This document shows, piece after piece, positions 10,760 to 20,031 of a DNA stretch of 64,000 bases. The stretch lies in contig NZ_CP022961.1 in NCBI RefSeq assembly GCF_002285795.1, forward strand, positions 5,770,001 to 5,834,000, given 5' to 3'. Position 1 is the first letter of the stretch. The number at the start of each line of letters is the position of its first letter. This stretch comes from Plantactinospora sp. KBS50. Its GTDB lineage: Bacteria > Actinomycetota > Actinomycetes > Mycobacteriales > Micromonosporaceae. The notes beneath the pieces were generated by a model. That model did not search any database. It was given only the letters and a program-made list of their open reading frames with translations, and was not told the origin of the DNA. Both the position numbers and the translations under genes were made by a program.

Positions 10760-12486
10760 TCCGGATACTGCGGGAGCACCTGCGTCCCTACACGGCCGCG
10801 CTCACCGGGGTCGTGCTGCTGCAACTGGTCGGGACGATGGCCTCGCTCTACCTGCCGAGGCTGAACGCCGACATCATCGACCGCGGCGTCGCCCGCGGCG
10901 ACACCGGCTACATCCTGACCACCGGTGGCTGGATGCTGCTGGTCAGCAGTCTCCAGATCGCCTGCTCGATCACCGCGGTGTACCTCGGCGCGCGTACCGC
11001 CATGGGTTTCGGCCGGGACGTCCGGGCGGCGCTGTTCGACCGGGTCGGCACGTTCTCGGCCCGCGAGGTCGCCCAGTTCGGCGCCCCCTCGCTGATCACC
11101 CGCAACACCAACGACGTGCAGCAGGTCCAGATGCTGGTGCTGATGAGCTGCACGATGATGGTCGTCGCTCCGATCATGTGCGTCGGCGGCGTCGTCATGG
11201 CGCTCCGCGAGGACGTCGGGCTGTCCTGGCTGATGCTGGTCAGCGTTCCGGTGCTGGTCGTGGCCATCGGGCTGATCATCCGGCGGATGGTGCCGCAGTT
11301 CCGGCTCATGCAGACCCGGATCGACACGATCAACCGGGTGCTCCGCGAGCAGATCAGCGGCATCCGGGTGGTCCGCGCCTTCGTCCGGGAGCCGTACGAG
11401 ACGCGGCGGTTCGCCGTGGCGAACGAGGACCTGACCCAGACCGCGCTGCGCACCGGCCGGTTGATGGCGATGATCTTCCCGGTCGTGATGCTGGTGCTCA
11501 ACCTCTCCAGCGTGGCCGTGCTCTGGGTGGGCGCCTCCCGGGTGGACGCCGGAAAGATCCAGATCGGCGCCCTTACCGCGTTCCTGACCTACCTGATGAT
11601 GATCCTGATGTCGGTCATGATGGCCACCTTCATGTTCATGATGGTGCCGCGGGCCACCGTCTGCGCCGACCGGATCGCCGAGGTGCTGGACGTCGAGTCC
11701 TCGGTACGCCCCCCGGCGCGACCGGTGACCGAGGTCTCCACCCACGGCGAACTGGAGCTGCGGGACGTGAGCTTCCAGTACCCGGGCGCCGCCGCCCCGG
11801 TGCTGCGCAACGTCTCGTTCCGCGCCACCGCCGGCCGCACGACGGCCATCATCGGCAGCACCGGTGCCGGCAAGACCACCCTGGTCTCCCTGGTGCCGCG
11901 CCTGTTCGACGCCACCGGCGGGACGGTCCTGGTCGACGGGGTCGACGTCCAGGACCTCGACCCCGACCTGCTGTGGAGCCGGATCGGGCTGGTGCCGCAG
12001 CGGCCGTACCTGTTCTCCGGGACGGTGGCCAGCAACCTGCGCTACGGCCGACCCGACGCGACCGACGAGCAGTTGTGGACGGCGCTGGAGATCGCCCAGG
12101 CCCGCGACTTCGTGACCGAGATGCCGGGCGGCCTGGAGGCACCGATCGCGCAGGGCGGCACGAACGTCTCCGGCGGCCAGCGGCAGCGCATCGCGATCGC
12201 CCGCGCCCTCGTCCGCGACCCGGAGATCTACCTGTTCGACGACTCGTTCTCGGCCCTCGACCTGGGCACCGACGCCCGGTTACGCGCCGCGCTGCGCCCG
12301 ATCACCCGGGACGCCGCGGTGGTGATCGTTGCCCAGCGGGTCAGCACGATCATCAACGCCGATCAGATCGTGGTGCTGGACGACGGCGCCGTCGTGGGCC
12401 TCGGCCGGCACGACGAGCTGCTGGAGAACTGCCCGACGTACGCGGAGATCGTCGCCTCACAGCAGACCACGGCGGCGCTGGCGTGA
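10753..12486 (+). CDS. ABC exporter subunit 1 (membrane domain + degenerate NBD)
   Basis: A 577-aa half-transporter with six N-terminal membrane segments followed by an NBD (Walker A GSTGAGKTT at about residues 371-379, signature NVSGGQRQR). The Walker B region reads IYLFDDSFSALD: the residue after the Walker B aspartate is Asp instead of the catalytic Glu, so this NBD contributes the non-hydrolytic site of a heterodimeric exporter. The partner gene follows 28 bases downstream and has the complementary features. Overlap with the marR stop shows co-transcription. The family exports drugs, peptides or lipids; the substrate is not visible. Confidence 0.9.
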   Translation: MLIRILREHLRPYTAALTGVVLLQLVGTMASLYLPRLNADIIDRGVARGDTGYILTTGGWMLLVSSLQIACSITAVYLGARTAMGFGRDVRAALFDRVGTFSAREVAQFGAPSLITRNTNDVQQVQMLVLMSCTMMVVAPIMCVGGVVMALREDVGLSWLMLVSVPVLVVAIGLIIRRMVPQFRLMQTRIDTINRVLREQISGIRVVRAFVREPYETRRFAVANEDLTQTALRTGRLMAMIFPVVMLVLNLSSVAVLWVGASRVDAGKIQIGALTAFLTYLMMILMSVMMATFMFMMVPRATVCADRIAEVLDVESSVRPPARPVTEVSTHGELELRDVSFQYPGAAAPVLRNVSFRATAGRTTAIIGSTGAGKTTLVSLVPRLFDATGGTVLVDGVDVQDLDPDLLWSRIGLVPQRPYLFSGTVASNLRYGRPDATDEQLWTALEIAQARDFVTEMPGGLEAPIAQGGTNVSGGQRQRIAIARALVRDPEIYLFDDSFSALDLGTDARLRAALRPITRDAAVVIVAQRVSTIINADQIVVLDDGAVVGLGRHDELLENCPTYAEIVASQQTTAALA

Positions 12487-12514
12487 CCGGGCACGGTGAG
12501 ACGGGGGAACCGGG

Positions 12515-14596
12515 ATGACCGAGACGACGAAGCCGGCCGGCCCACCGCCGGCCCGGACGCCCGCCGCGGGCGGGCCGGCCGCGGGAGGCCCGGCGCGGCG
12601 CGGCGCCGGCGGCGGACCGCCCTGGATGAGCGCCGGCATGCCGGCCGAGAAGTCGATGAACTTCGGCCCGTCGGCCCGCCGGCTGCTGGGCCGGCTGCGA
12701 CCGCACCGCGGCCAGCTCGTCGCGGTCATCACGCTGGCCGTGCTCAGCATCACGGCCAGCGTGATGGGGCCGAAGATCCTCGGCCGGGCCACCGACCTGA
12801 TCTTCGCGGGGGTGCTCGGCAAGCTGTTCCCGGCCGGAATGACCCACGAGCAGGCCGTCGCGGCGGTCCGCGCGTCCGGCAACGGCAACATGGCCGACAT
12901 GCTGGACCGGATGGCCGTGGTGCCCGGCCAGGGCATCGACTTCGCCGCGCTGCGCACCGTGCTGCTGGTGGTGCTGGCCCTGTACGTGGTGGCCAGCCTG
13001 CTGATGTGGCTCCAGGGTTACCTGCTCAACGGGCTCGTGCAGGCCACCATCCTGCGGCTGCGGGCGGACGTCGAGGACAAGCTGAACCGGCTGCCACTGC
13101 CGTACTTCGACCGGCAGCCGCGGGGTGAGCTGCTCAGCCGGGTCACCAACGACATCGACAACATCTCCCAGACGCTCTCGCAGACCCTGAGCCAGCTGCT
13201 CACCTCGCTGCTCACGGTGGTCGGCGTGCTCGCCATGATGGTGGTGATCTCGCCGCTGCTGGCCGTGGTGGCGCTGGTGGCGATCCCGCTGTCGGTGCTG
13301 GTCACCCGGCAGATCGCCAAGCGGTCCCAGCGTCAGTTCGTGGCGCAGTGGACGCACACCGGCGCGCTGAACGCCCAGATCGAGGAGGCGTACACCGGGC
13401 ACGAGCTGGTCAAGGTCTTCGGGCGGCAGCGGGAGGTGAAGGCCACGTTCGCCGAGAAGAACGAGGAGCTTTACCGGGCGAGCTTCGGCGCCCAGTTCGT
13501 CTCCGGGATCATCATGCCGTCGATGATGTTCATCGGGAACCTGAGCTACGTGGCCATCGCGGTGGTGGGCGGGCTCCGGGTGGCCTCGGGCACCATGAGC
13601 CTCGGCGACGTGCAGGCGTTCATCCAGTACTCGCGCCAGTTCACCCAGCCGCTGACCCAGGTGGCCTCGATGGCCAACCTGCTGCAGTCCGGGGTGGCCT
13701 CGGCGGAGCGGGTGTTCGAGGTGCTCGACGCCCCGGAGCAGAGCCCGGATCCGGCCAGCCCCGCGCGGGTCGACCAGCGGCGCGGCCGGGTGGAGTTCGA
13801 GCACGTCTCGTTCCGCTACGAGCCGGACAATCCGCTGATCGACGACCTTTCGCTGACGGCCGAACCGGGGCACACGGTGGCCATCGTCGGTCCCACCGGG
13901 GCCGGCAAGACCACGCTGGTGAACCTGATCATGCGCTTCTACGAGCTGGACGCCGGCCGGATCACCCTGGACGGCGTCGACATCACCACCATGCGCCGGG
14001 ACGAGCTGCGCGGTGGGATCGGCATGGTGTTGCAGGACGCCTGGCTGTTCGGCGGCACGATCCGGGACAACATCGCCTACGGCAACCCCGACGCCAGCCA
14101 GGAGCAACTGCTCGACGCGGCCCGCGCCACCTTCGTCGACCGGTTCGTGCGCAGCCTGCCGGACGGCTACGACACGGTGATCGACGAGGAGGGCAGCAAC
14201 GTCAGCGCGGGCGAACGGCAGCTCATCACGATCGCCCGGGCGTTCCTGTCCGATCCGTCGCTGCTGATCCTCGACGAGGCGACCAGCTCGGTGGACACCC
14301 GCACCGAGGTGCTGTTGCAGCGGGCCATGGCCGCCCTGCGGGCCGAGCGGACCAGCTTCGTGATCGCGCACCGGCTCTCCACCATCCGGGACGCGGACCT
14401 GATCCTGGTAATGGAGCACGGCCAGATCGTCGAGCAGGGCACCCACGATCAGCTGCTGGCGGCCGAAGGCGCGTACGCCCGGCTCTACCAGGCGCAGTTC
14501 TCGGCCGCGGCGGTGGACCTGGACGCCGGGCCGGAGGCGGGCGCCGCACCCGTACCGGTGGGTGCGGGGCCGCGCCCCCGGACACCGGCACCCTGA
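12515..14596 (+). CDS. ABC exporter subunit 2 (membrane domain + catalytic NBD)
   Basis: A 693-aa half-transporter. A Pro/Gly/Ala-rich N-terminal extension of about 50 residues precedes six membrane segments; a periplasmic insertion follows TM1 (about residues 95-145). The NBD has Walker [10 protein letters not shown] and a canonical catalytic glutamate in [12 protein letters not shown], but its signature reads NVSAGERQL instead of LSGGQ. This matches the usual split in heterodimeric exporters: the catalytic Walker B is here, and the altered signature faces the degenerate Walker site of subunit 1. ATG 12515 follows a GGGG-rich ribosome site. It ends in a short Pro-rich tail. Confidence 0.9.
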   Translation: MTETTKPAGPPPARTPAAGGPAAGGPARRGAGGGPPWMSAGMPAEKSMNFGPSARRLLGRLRPHRGQLVAVITLAVLSITASVMGPKILGRATDLIFAGVLGKLFPAGMTHEQAVAAVRASGNGNMADMLDRMAVVPGQGIDFAALRTVLLVVLALYVVASLLMWLQGYLLNGLVQATILRLRADVEDKLNRLPLPYFDRQPRGELLSRVTNDIDNISQTLSQTLSQLLTSLLTVVGVLAMMVVISPLLAVVALVAIPLSVLVTRQIAKRSQRQFVAQWTHTGALNAQIEEAYTGHELVKVFGRQREVKATFAEKNEELYRASFGAQFVSGIIMPSMMFIGNLSYVAIAVVGGLRVASGTMSLGDVQAFIQYSRQFTQPLTQVASMANLLQSGVASAERVFEVLDAPEQSPDPASPARVDQRRGRVEFEHVSFRYEPDNPLIDDLSLTAEPGHTVAIVGPTGAGKTTLVNLIMRFYELDAGRITLDGVDITTMRRDELRGGIGMVLQDAWLFGGTIRDNIAYGNPDASQEQLLDAARATFVDRFVRSLPDGYDTVIDEEGSNVSAGERQLITIARAFLSDPSLLILDEATSSVDTRTEVLLQRAMAALRAERTSFVIAHRLSTIRDADLILVMEHGQIVEQGTHDQLLAAEGAYARLYQAQFSAAAVDLDAGPEAGAAPVPVGAGPRPRTPAP

Positions 14597-14660
14597 CCGG
14601 GCGGCGGCGGACGGGCAGGGCACGGGACGGCAACCGGAGGGGATGGCGATGAACGGTCGC

Positions 14661-15877
14661 TCAGCGCTCCGGCAGCAGGTCCCAGGAGCGGGCGGCGACG
14701 ACCCCGGAGACCAGCTCCCGGGCCGCGCCGAGCGGCATGGGCGGCAGGGTGCGACCGCCGCGCAGCCGCAGCGCGACCTCGCCGGCCGCCGCCTCCCGCT
14801 GGCCGAGCACCGCCAGGTACGGCACCCGGGCCTGGGCGCAGCGCCGGATCCGGGCCGCCAGCGACCCGTCCTCCGCCAGCTCGACCCGCAGCCCGGCCCC
14901 GGTCCAGTCCCGGCACAACCGCCGCCCCGGATCCGACTGGTCGGGGCCGACCGGCAGCACGGTCACCTGCACGGGCGCGTACCAGGCCGGAAAGGCGCCC
15001 GCGTGCACCTCGATGAGGTACGCGAACAGCCGTTCCATGCTGCCCACCAGGCTGCGGTGCACCATGACCGGGCGCCGGGACCGCCCCTCGGAGTTGGTGT
15101 ACGACAGGTCGAAGCGCTCCGGTTTGTCGAAGTCGATCTGGATGGTGGAGATGGTCCACTCCCGGTCGGCGGCGTCCCGGACCTGGATGTCGATCTTCGG
15201 GCCGTAGAAGGCCGCCTCGCCCGGCGCCTCCGCGTAGTCGGTTCCGGCCAGCGCCGCGCGCAGCAGGTCCTCGGCCCGGCGCCAGGCGGCGTCGTCGCCC
15301 ACGTACCGCTCCCCGGGCCGCGCAGCGACAACCGGAACCCGGCCGGCCGGATCCCGAGTGCGGCGTGCGCCGCGCGGATCAGGCCGAGCACCTCGCCGAC
15401 CTCCTCGCGCACCTGCTCGGGGGCGCAGAAGTTGTGCGCGTCGTTGAGCGAGATGGCGCGCACCCGGCTCAGCCCGCCGAGCACGCCGGAGCGCTCCGCG
15501 CGGTACTGCCCACCCTGCTCGGCTATCCGCAGCGGCAGCTCCCGGTAGGACCGCCCGCCGGCGGCGTACACCAGGGCGTGATGGGGGCAGAGCGCCGGGC
15601 GCAGCAGCAACTCGTCGTCGGCGGACATCCGCATCCCGGGGAACATGTCGGCGGCGAAGAATTCCAGGTGGCCGGAGCGTTCGAACAGTTCCCGCCGGGC
15701 CAGCGGCGGCGAATAGACGTGCCGGTATCCGGCCCGCCGTTCCAGGTCGAAGACGTACTCCTCGACGGCGTGCCGGGCGGCGGCGCCGGCCGGCAGCCAG
15801 ATCGGCAGGCCCGCGCCGCTGAGCGGGTCGGAGTGGAACAGGCCGAGTTCGCGGCCCAACTTGCGGTGGTCGACCAT
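14661..15877 (-). pseudogene. thrS-like: Threonyl-tRNA synthetase-like gene, short form, one frameshift
   Basis: Together the two reading frames encode about 405 aa of class II ThrRS: catalytic core plus C-terminal anticodon-binding domain, without the N-terminal TGS and editing domains that bring normal ThrRS to about 640-690 aa. Motif 2 (LPLRIAEQGGQYRAERSG) and motif 3 (VMVHRSLVGSMERLFAYL) are present, and the three zinc ligands of ThrRS are conserved (Cys in LRPALCPHH, His in NDAHNFC, His in VMVHRS). The frame is broken after about residue 188 at 15311-15314, where four G (coding strand) stand where five are needed. Restoring one G yields an intact protein, so the break may be a sequence error. 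ATG 15877 has an AAGGAG site 6 bases upstream. Expression appears to be controlled by the attenuator at 15974-16074. Such paralogues can serve as resistant copies or in threonine-dependent side reactions; that role is a guess here. Confidence 0.8.
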
Positions 15878-15973
15878 CGCGCTCTCCTTCGGGTACGCCC
15901 CGAGGCGCCGAACGCGGCGGGTTGCCGCGCGCCGGTCCCGTCCGGGGCGGCGCGGCGGTCAGCCAACCGGAAC

Positions 15974-16000
15974 GGCCCCGGAGCGGATCGCCCCGGGGCC
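15974..16000 (-). terminator. Attenuator hairpin before the thrS-like gene
   Basis: GGCCCCGG (15974-15981) and CCGGGGCC (15993-16000) form a perfect 8-bp stem with an 11-base loop, 17 bases after the leader-peptide stop and 96 bases before the thrS-like ATG. There is no U tract, as is common for high-GC actinomycete terminators. Its GC-rich arm can also pair with the CCCCGG in the leader hairpin arm (16028-16047), giving a terminator/antiterminator switch. Confidence 0.6.
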
Positions 16001-16017
16001 GGTGGTGACTGGATGGG

Positions 16018-16074
16018 TCAGCGCGGCACGCCGGGGTTTCCCGGCGTCGTCGTGTTCACGGCCGCTGCTGGCAT
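16018..16074 (-). CDS. Threonine leader peptide (MPAAAVNTTTPGNPGVPR)
   Basis: An 18-codon open frame on the same strand as the thrS-like gene contains three consecutive ACG threonine codons (residues 8-10). The third Thr codon is the first part of a perfect 8-bp hairpin (16028-16035 with 16040-16047), followed by the stop and then the attenuator hairpin. This is the layout of ribosome-mediated attenuation: when charged tRNA-Thr is scarce the ribosome stalls on the Thr codons, leaving the downstream arm free to block the terminator. The start codon lies 7 bases after a -10-like TACCGT, so translation is probably leaderless. No Shine-Dalgarno is visible. Confidence 0.65.
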   Translation of the reverse strand: MPAAAVNTTTPGNPGVPR

Positions 16075-16081
16075 GGCGGGA

Positions 16082-16111
16082 ACGGTAGCGGGGCAAAAAC
16101 CCGCACGGCAA
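16082..16111 (-). promoter_or_regulatory. Promoter of the leader peptide/thrS-like transcript
   Basis: Minus-strand TTGCCG (16111-16106), 18-base spacer, TACCGT (16087-16082). Transcription would begin at about the A of the leader-peptide ATG (16074). Confidence 0.5.
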
Positions 16112-16271
16112 CCCGATTGTCAGAACGGGCCGCCGGCACGGGACCTGCCGACGGCCCGCAGCGCGTCACGCGACGTCGAGAACGGGGGACCCGAGGTCGC
16201 CACGCGCCACCTCAACGGTACGCCGATCCGGGCTGCGACGATGCCCCGACCTCCGCGCGGGGACCGGACCC

Positions 16272-16943
16272 GTGACTGAGTTGCTGACGACCGTGACCGC
16301 GCCGGTGTACGCGTACCTGTGCCTGCTCGCGCTGCTGGCCGCGGACGCGTTCGTGCCGATCGTGCCGACCCAGGCCGTCATGATCACGGCCGGTGCGCTC
16401 ACCGTGTACGGGCAGCTCAGCCTGCCGGTGACGATCGGCGTCGGCGCGCTCGGGGTGCTCACCGGCGACCTGTCCTGCTACCTGCTCGGCCGGCTGCGCC
16501 CGCGTGGCGCGGTGCGGCACGTGCCCCGGCACGCGCGCCGGGGCCGGATCGCCCGGCTGGCCGGCAACCTGCGCCGCCCCGGGCCGCTGGCGCTGCTGCT
16601 GTGCCGGTTCCTGCCGGGCGGCCGGATGACCGCCTGCTTCCACGCCGGACGGCTCCGCTACCCGTACCGGCGCTTCCTCGCGTACGAGGGTCTGGCCGCG
16701 CTGGGCTGGTCGGGGTACGGCGGGCTGGTGGGCCATCTCGGCGGCTCCGCGCTGGCCGGCTCGGGTTGGTGGCTGGCGTTGATCGCGGCGCTGGCGGCCA
16801 GCGCGTTCGGCCTCCTCGGCTGGGTGCTCAGCCGGCTCGGCGCGGCCCGGCTGGCCCGGTTGGCGGAAGAGGCCGCCGCGGCCGATCCGCTCGGCGGCGG
16901 CGATCCCGAGGTCGGCGCGGTGGCGTCCGGGCCGACCTCGTGA
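16272..16943 (+). CDS. DedA family membrane protein
   Basis: A 223-aa integral membrane protein of the DedA/VTT family. The N-terminal re-entrant segment (AADAFVPIVPTQAVMITAGAL) and the conserved FLPGGRMTACFHAGRLRYPYRRF block, with the glycine and arginines typical of DedA, are present. Members act in undecaprenyl-phosphate or phospholipid recycling across the membrane. GTG 16272 is the only start that keeps the first helix whole. The gene is divergent from the thrS-like leader and convergent with lpdA (6-base gap), so it stands alone. Confidence 0.88.
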   Translation: MTELLTTVTAPVYAYLCLLALLAADAFVPIVPTQAVMITAGALTVYGQLSLPVTIGVGALGVLTGDLSCYLLGRLRPRGAVRHVPRHARRGRIARLAGNLRRPGPLALLLCRFLPGGRMTACFHAGRLRYPYRRFLAYEGLAALGWSGYGGLVGHLGGSALAGSGWWLALIAALAASAFGLLGWVLSRLGAARLARLAEEAAAADPLGGGDPEVGAVASGPTS

Positions 16944-16949
16944 CCGCGG

Positions 16950-18353
16950 TCACTCCAGCCCGTGCAGCATCAACTGCCGGGCCGCCTCGGCGATCGACCC
17001 GGACAGCGACGGGTAGATGGTGATCGTCTGGGCGAGCTGGTCCACGGTGAGGTTGTTCTCCACCGCCATGGTGATCGGCAGGATCAGCTCGCTGGCCCGC
17101 GGCGCCACCACCACCCCGCCGATCACGTGGCCGCTGGCCGGGCGGCAGAACAGCTTCACGAACCCGTCGGACAGGTCCGCCATCTTGGCCCGCGGGTTGC
17201 CGGCCAGCGGCAGCATCACCTGCCGGGCCGGGGTACGGCCGGAATCCACCTCGTTCTGCGAGACGCCGACCGTGGCCAGTTCGGGATCGGTGAAGGCGTT
17301 GGCGGCGACCGTGCGCAGCCGCAGCGGGCGGACGGCCTCGCCCATCGCGTGCCACATCGCGATCCGACCCTGCATGGCCGCCACGCTGGCCAGCGCCAGC
17401 ACGCCGGTGCAGTCGCCGGCGGCGTAGATGCCCGGCACGTTCGTCCGGGACACCCGGTCGACCGTCACGTAGCCGCCGCGGGCCACCTGCACGCCGTACT
17501 CGGTCAGGCCCAGGTTGCCGGTGTTCGGCACGGAACCCACGGTGATCAGCGCGTGCGAGCCGGTGATCAGCTGCCCGTCGGAGAGTTCGGCCTCGACCCG
17601 GTCGCCGACCCGGCGCACCGCGTTGGCCCGGCAGTTGTTCAGGATCGTCATCCCGCGCGACCGGAACACCTGCTCGATCGCCATCGCCGCGTCGGCGTCC
17701 TCGTGCGGCATCACCCGGTCCCGGCTGGAGACCAGCGTCACGTCCACGCCCATCGCCAGGTACGCGCTGGCGAACTCGGCGCCGGTCACGCCGGAACCCA
17801 CCACGATCAACCGTTCGGGCAGTTCCGGCAGGTCGTACACCTGCCGCCAGGTCAGGATCCGCTCGCCGTCGGGCACCGCGCTGGGCAGCACCCGCGGCGT
17901 CGCCCCGGTCGCGACCAGCACCGTCCCGGCATCGATCGGGTACGTCTCGCCGCCGCCGGCCGGGGTGACCAGCACCCGGTGGGTGTGCCCGAGGGTGTCC
18001 TCGCCCAGCCGGGCCGTGCCGGACACGTACGTCACGCCGGCCTTGAGCAGTTTGGCGTGGATGTCGCCGGACTGGGCCAGGGCGAGCCGCTTGACCCGCT
18101 GGTACACGGCGGTGGCGTCCACGGTCACCGCCTCCAGCCCGTCGGAGTGCACCCCGAACTCCTCGGTGTCCCGGTACCCGGTGACCACCTCCGAGCTGGC
18201 GATGAAGGTCTTGGACGGGACGCAGTCGGACAGTACGCAGGCACCGCCGGCGCCCTCCGCCTCCACCACCGTGACGTCCGCGTCGAGCTGGGCGGCGACC
18301 AGTGCGGCCTCGTAGCCGGCGGGCCCACCGCCGATGATCACGATCTGGCTCAC
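16950..18353 (-). CDS. lpdA: NAD(P)H-quinone dehydrogenase, LpdA type
   Basis: A 467-aa flavoprotein of the disulfide reductase family: FAD site IVIIGGGPAGYEAAL at the N-terminus, second nucleotide site LIVVGSGVTGAEFASAYLAMG, and the GIYAAGDCTGVLALASVA FAD segment. The redox-type pair is present as GGACVLSDCVPSK. However, the C-terminal catalytic His-Glu dyad of true lipoamide dehydrogenases (HAHPTLSE) is replaced by IYPSLSGSIAE. This fits the LpdA group, known in M. tuberculosis (Rv3303c) as a quinone reductase and not a lipoamide dehydrogenase. GTG 18353 gives the conserved start (VSQIVIIGGG). In M. tuberculosis a GGCT-like gene also lies beside lpdA, as here. Confidence 0.87.
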   Translation of the reverse strand: MSQIVIIGGGPAGYEAALVAAQLDADVTVVEAEGAGGACVLSDCVPSKTFIASSEVVTGYRDTEEFGVHSDGLEAVTVDATAVYQRVKRLALAQSGDIHAKLLKAGVTYVSGTARLGEDTLGHTHRVLVTPAGGGETYPIDAGTVLVATGATPRVLPSAVPDGERILTWRQVYDLPELPERLIVVGSGVTGAEFASAYLAMGVDVTLVSSRDRVMPHEDADAAMAIEQVFRSRGMTILNNCRANAVRRVGDRVEAELSDGQLITGSHALITVGSVPNTGNLGLTEYGVQVARGGYVTVDRVSRTNVPGIYAAGDCTGVLALASVAAMQGRIAMWHAMGEAVRPLRLRTVAANAFTDPELATVGVSQNEVDSGRTPARQVMLPLAGNPRAKMADLSDGFVKLFCRPASGHVIGGVVVAPRASELILPITMAVENNLTVDQLAQTITIYPSLSGSIAEAARQLMLHGLE

Positions 18354-18459
18354 AGCGCCCGCCCTCCGTAGCTGATCACAGTGACTTTCTTCTCCCGTTC
18401 CCGTCCGACACGCACGCTCGTATTCTCCCCCACCCACCAACCCGGCTATCGTTTCCGCC

Positions 18460-18915
18460 GTGCGTCTGTACGCCGCGTACGGCTCGAACCTCGACCCCGC
18501 CCGGATGTTGGCCTACTGCCCCCATTCGCCGATGGTGGGTACCGGCTGGCTGGAGGGCTGGCGGCTCACCTTCGCCGGTGACGGGGTGCTCGGCTGGGAG
18601 GGCGCCGTGACCACCGTCGTCGAGTCGCCCGGCGACCGGGTGTTCGTGGCCCTCTACGACGTCCACCCCGGCGACGCCAGCCAGCTCGACGATATCGAAG
18701 GCGTCACCGCGGGCACGTACCGCAAGCTGCATGTGCGTGCGGTCACGCTGGACGGCGAGGTCACCGCCTGGATCTACGTCTTCGACGGGTACGAGGGCGG
18801 CCTGCCGACCTCGTGGTACCTCTCGGAGATCGCCAAGGCCGCGGAGAAGGCGGGCGCGCCGGACGACTACGTCGCCGCGCTGCGCGAGCGGCCCACGGGC
18901 ACGGCCACCGCCTGA
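18460..18915 (+). CDS. Gamma-glutamylcyclotransferase-like protein
   Basis: A 151-aa protein with the GGCT fold signature YAAYGSNLDPARML at the N-terminus (the YGSNL loop binds the gamma-glutamyl group) and the conserved Asp-rich segment LYDVHPGDASQLDDIEGV. It is divergent from lpdA with a 106-base shared promoter region. Family members release 5-oxoproline from gamma-glutamyl compounds, but many bacterial homologues have unknown substrates. Confidence 0.8.
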   Translation: MRLYAAYGSNLDPARMLAYCPHSPMVGTGWLEGWRLTFAGDGVLGWEGAVTTVVESPGDRVFVALYDVHPGDASQLDDIEGVTAGTYRKLHVRAVTLDGEVTAWIYVFDGYEGGLPTSWYLSEIAKAAEKAGAPDDYVAALRERPTGTATA

Positions 18916-18954
18916 AACCCGCACCGCAAACCCGCACCGCCGGGACGGACCGGG

Positions 18955-18994
18955 GCGGGACGGACCGTCAGCGGGCGGGACGCACCGTCAGCGG
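18955..18994. repeat. Two 20-bp tandem repeats spanning a stop codon
   Basis: GCGGGACGGACCGTCAGCGG is followed directly by a copy with one mismatch. The second copy contains the stop codon of the GNAT gene (18988-18990), and the first contains the same TGA in the same context. Confidence 0.85.
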
Positions 18995-19953
18995 GCCGGC
19001 TCGACCGTCCGGGCGTAGATGTCGGCCTCCATCTCGGCGGTCATCCCCACCGACCGGTACAGCCGGGCGGCCTCCGTCGGGTTGCTGAGGTCGACGCCCA
19101 GCCCGGCGTACGTCCGGCCCTTGCCGGCGTACGCGGCGAAGGCCCGGCGCAGCAGCGCGGCGCCCACCCCCCGGCGCCGGTGCTCGCGCAGCACCGCCAG
19201 CCGCTTCACCCAGCCCTCGCCCTGCTCCACCGCCTGATCCGCCGATTGCAGGGCGCCGGCCGGCACGCCGTCCACCTCGGCGACGAACCACTCGTCCCAG
19301 GCCACGCTGGGCAGCGCGGCGATCTCCGCCCGCCACCGCTGGTACGTCGCCGGCTGGTGGTCCGGGGCGTCCCGGAAGGCGGTCTCCAGGATCGAGTGCA
19401 CCAGGCGCAGGTCGTCCTCGTCCGCCGGGTCGACCGCACGGATCGACACCCCGGCCGGCGGCGCCGGCGGCTCGGCGGGCACGTCCGCCAGCGACCGCCG
19501 CATCCGGGCGTGCCGCTGCACGAAGGCGAAGCCGGCGTTTTCGAGCACGGCGATCCAGGGCCGCTCCGAGGGCACCGCACCGGCCCGCACGCTCATCCGG
19601 TCGTGCCCGAACTCGACGGCCCGCTCGCCGATGCGGTGCAGCGACCGGTGCAGCAGCGGGGCGAGGGCCGGCTCGCCGGTGCCGGGCGACGCGTACACCT
19701 CGACGAAGTCCTCCGGGCCGCCGTCGGATGCCTCCAGGTAGGTCCAGCCGGCGATGGCGCCGGCCGGGTCGAGCGCCAGCCACGAGTTCCGCTCCGGGTC
19801 GGCGCCGGGCGCGGTCAGCGCCTCCTGTACGTCGAAGCTGGTGAACTCCGGCTGCCCGGTGGCGGCCAGGCAACTGGCCTGGACCATGTCCAGGATCTCC
19901 GGTACGTCGTCGAGGCGGGGGCGGCGGGTCGACCAGCCGGCGGGAAGCTCCAC
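18988..19953 (-). CDS. Tandem GNAT N-acetyltransferase
   Basis: A 321-aa protein with two GNAT repeats. The C-terminal repeat is canonical, with the acetyl-CoA pyrophosphate loop in LAVLREHRRRGVGAALLRRA and a final NPTEAARLYRSVGMTAE segment. The N-terminal repeat (VPEILDMVQASCLAATGQPEF; GAIAGWTYLEA; PLLHRSLHRIGERA) lacks a clean glycine loop and is probably structural. This layout resembles MshD-type double-GNAT enzymes, but the sequence is not close enough to assign mycothiol synthase. Its 5' end would be overlapped by the frameshifted coiled-coil gene upstream if that frame were real. Confidence 0.85.
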   Translation of the reverse strand: MELPAGWSTRRPRLDDVPEILDMVQASCLAATGQPEFTSFDVQEALTAPGADPERNSWLALDPAGAIAGWTYLEASDGGPEDFVEVYASPGTGEPALAPLLHRSLHRIGERAVEFGHDRMSVRAGAVPSERPWIAVLENAGFAFVQRHARMRRSLADVPAEPPAPPAGVSIRAVDPADEDDLRLVHSILETAFRDAPDHQPATYQRWRAEIAALPSVAWDEWFVAEVDGVPAGALQSADQAVEQGEGWVKRLAVLREHRRRGVGAALLRRAFAAYAGKGRTYAGLGVDLSNPTEAARLYRSVGMTAEMEADIYARTVEPAR

Positions 19954-20031
19954 GCCGCATATTGAACCCGCCCGCTGCGGTCGGCGCCGCCGAATTTTTC
20001 ACGCCCCGCGCCGGCGGGGTCGGGAGCGCCC

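Noticed and set aside
10753-15877. Antibiotic biosynthetic cluster around the exporters and ThrRS paralogue
   Set aside because: No synthase, NRPS, PKS, RiPP precursor or tailoring genes are present; the exporters have their own local regulators.
15878-16271. T-box riboswitch before the thrS-like gene
   Set aside because: No T-box antiterminator sequence or specifier loop arrangement was found, while a leader peptide with Thr codons fits the region.
16950-18353. Dihydrolipoamide dehydrogenase of the pyruvate dehydrogenase complex
   Set aside because: The C-terminal catalytic His-Glu dyad is missing and no acyltransferase genes are near; the quinone reductase LpdA fits better.
19815-20031. 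C-terminal extension of the coiled-coil protein into the GNAT gene
   Set aside because: The extension only appears after a G-run where one missing base changes frame; the alternative frame stops neatly before the GNAT gene.
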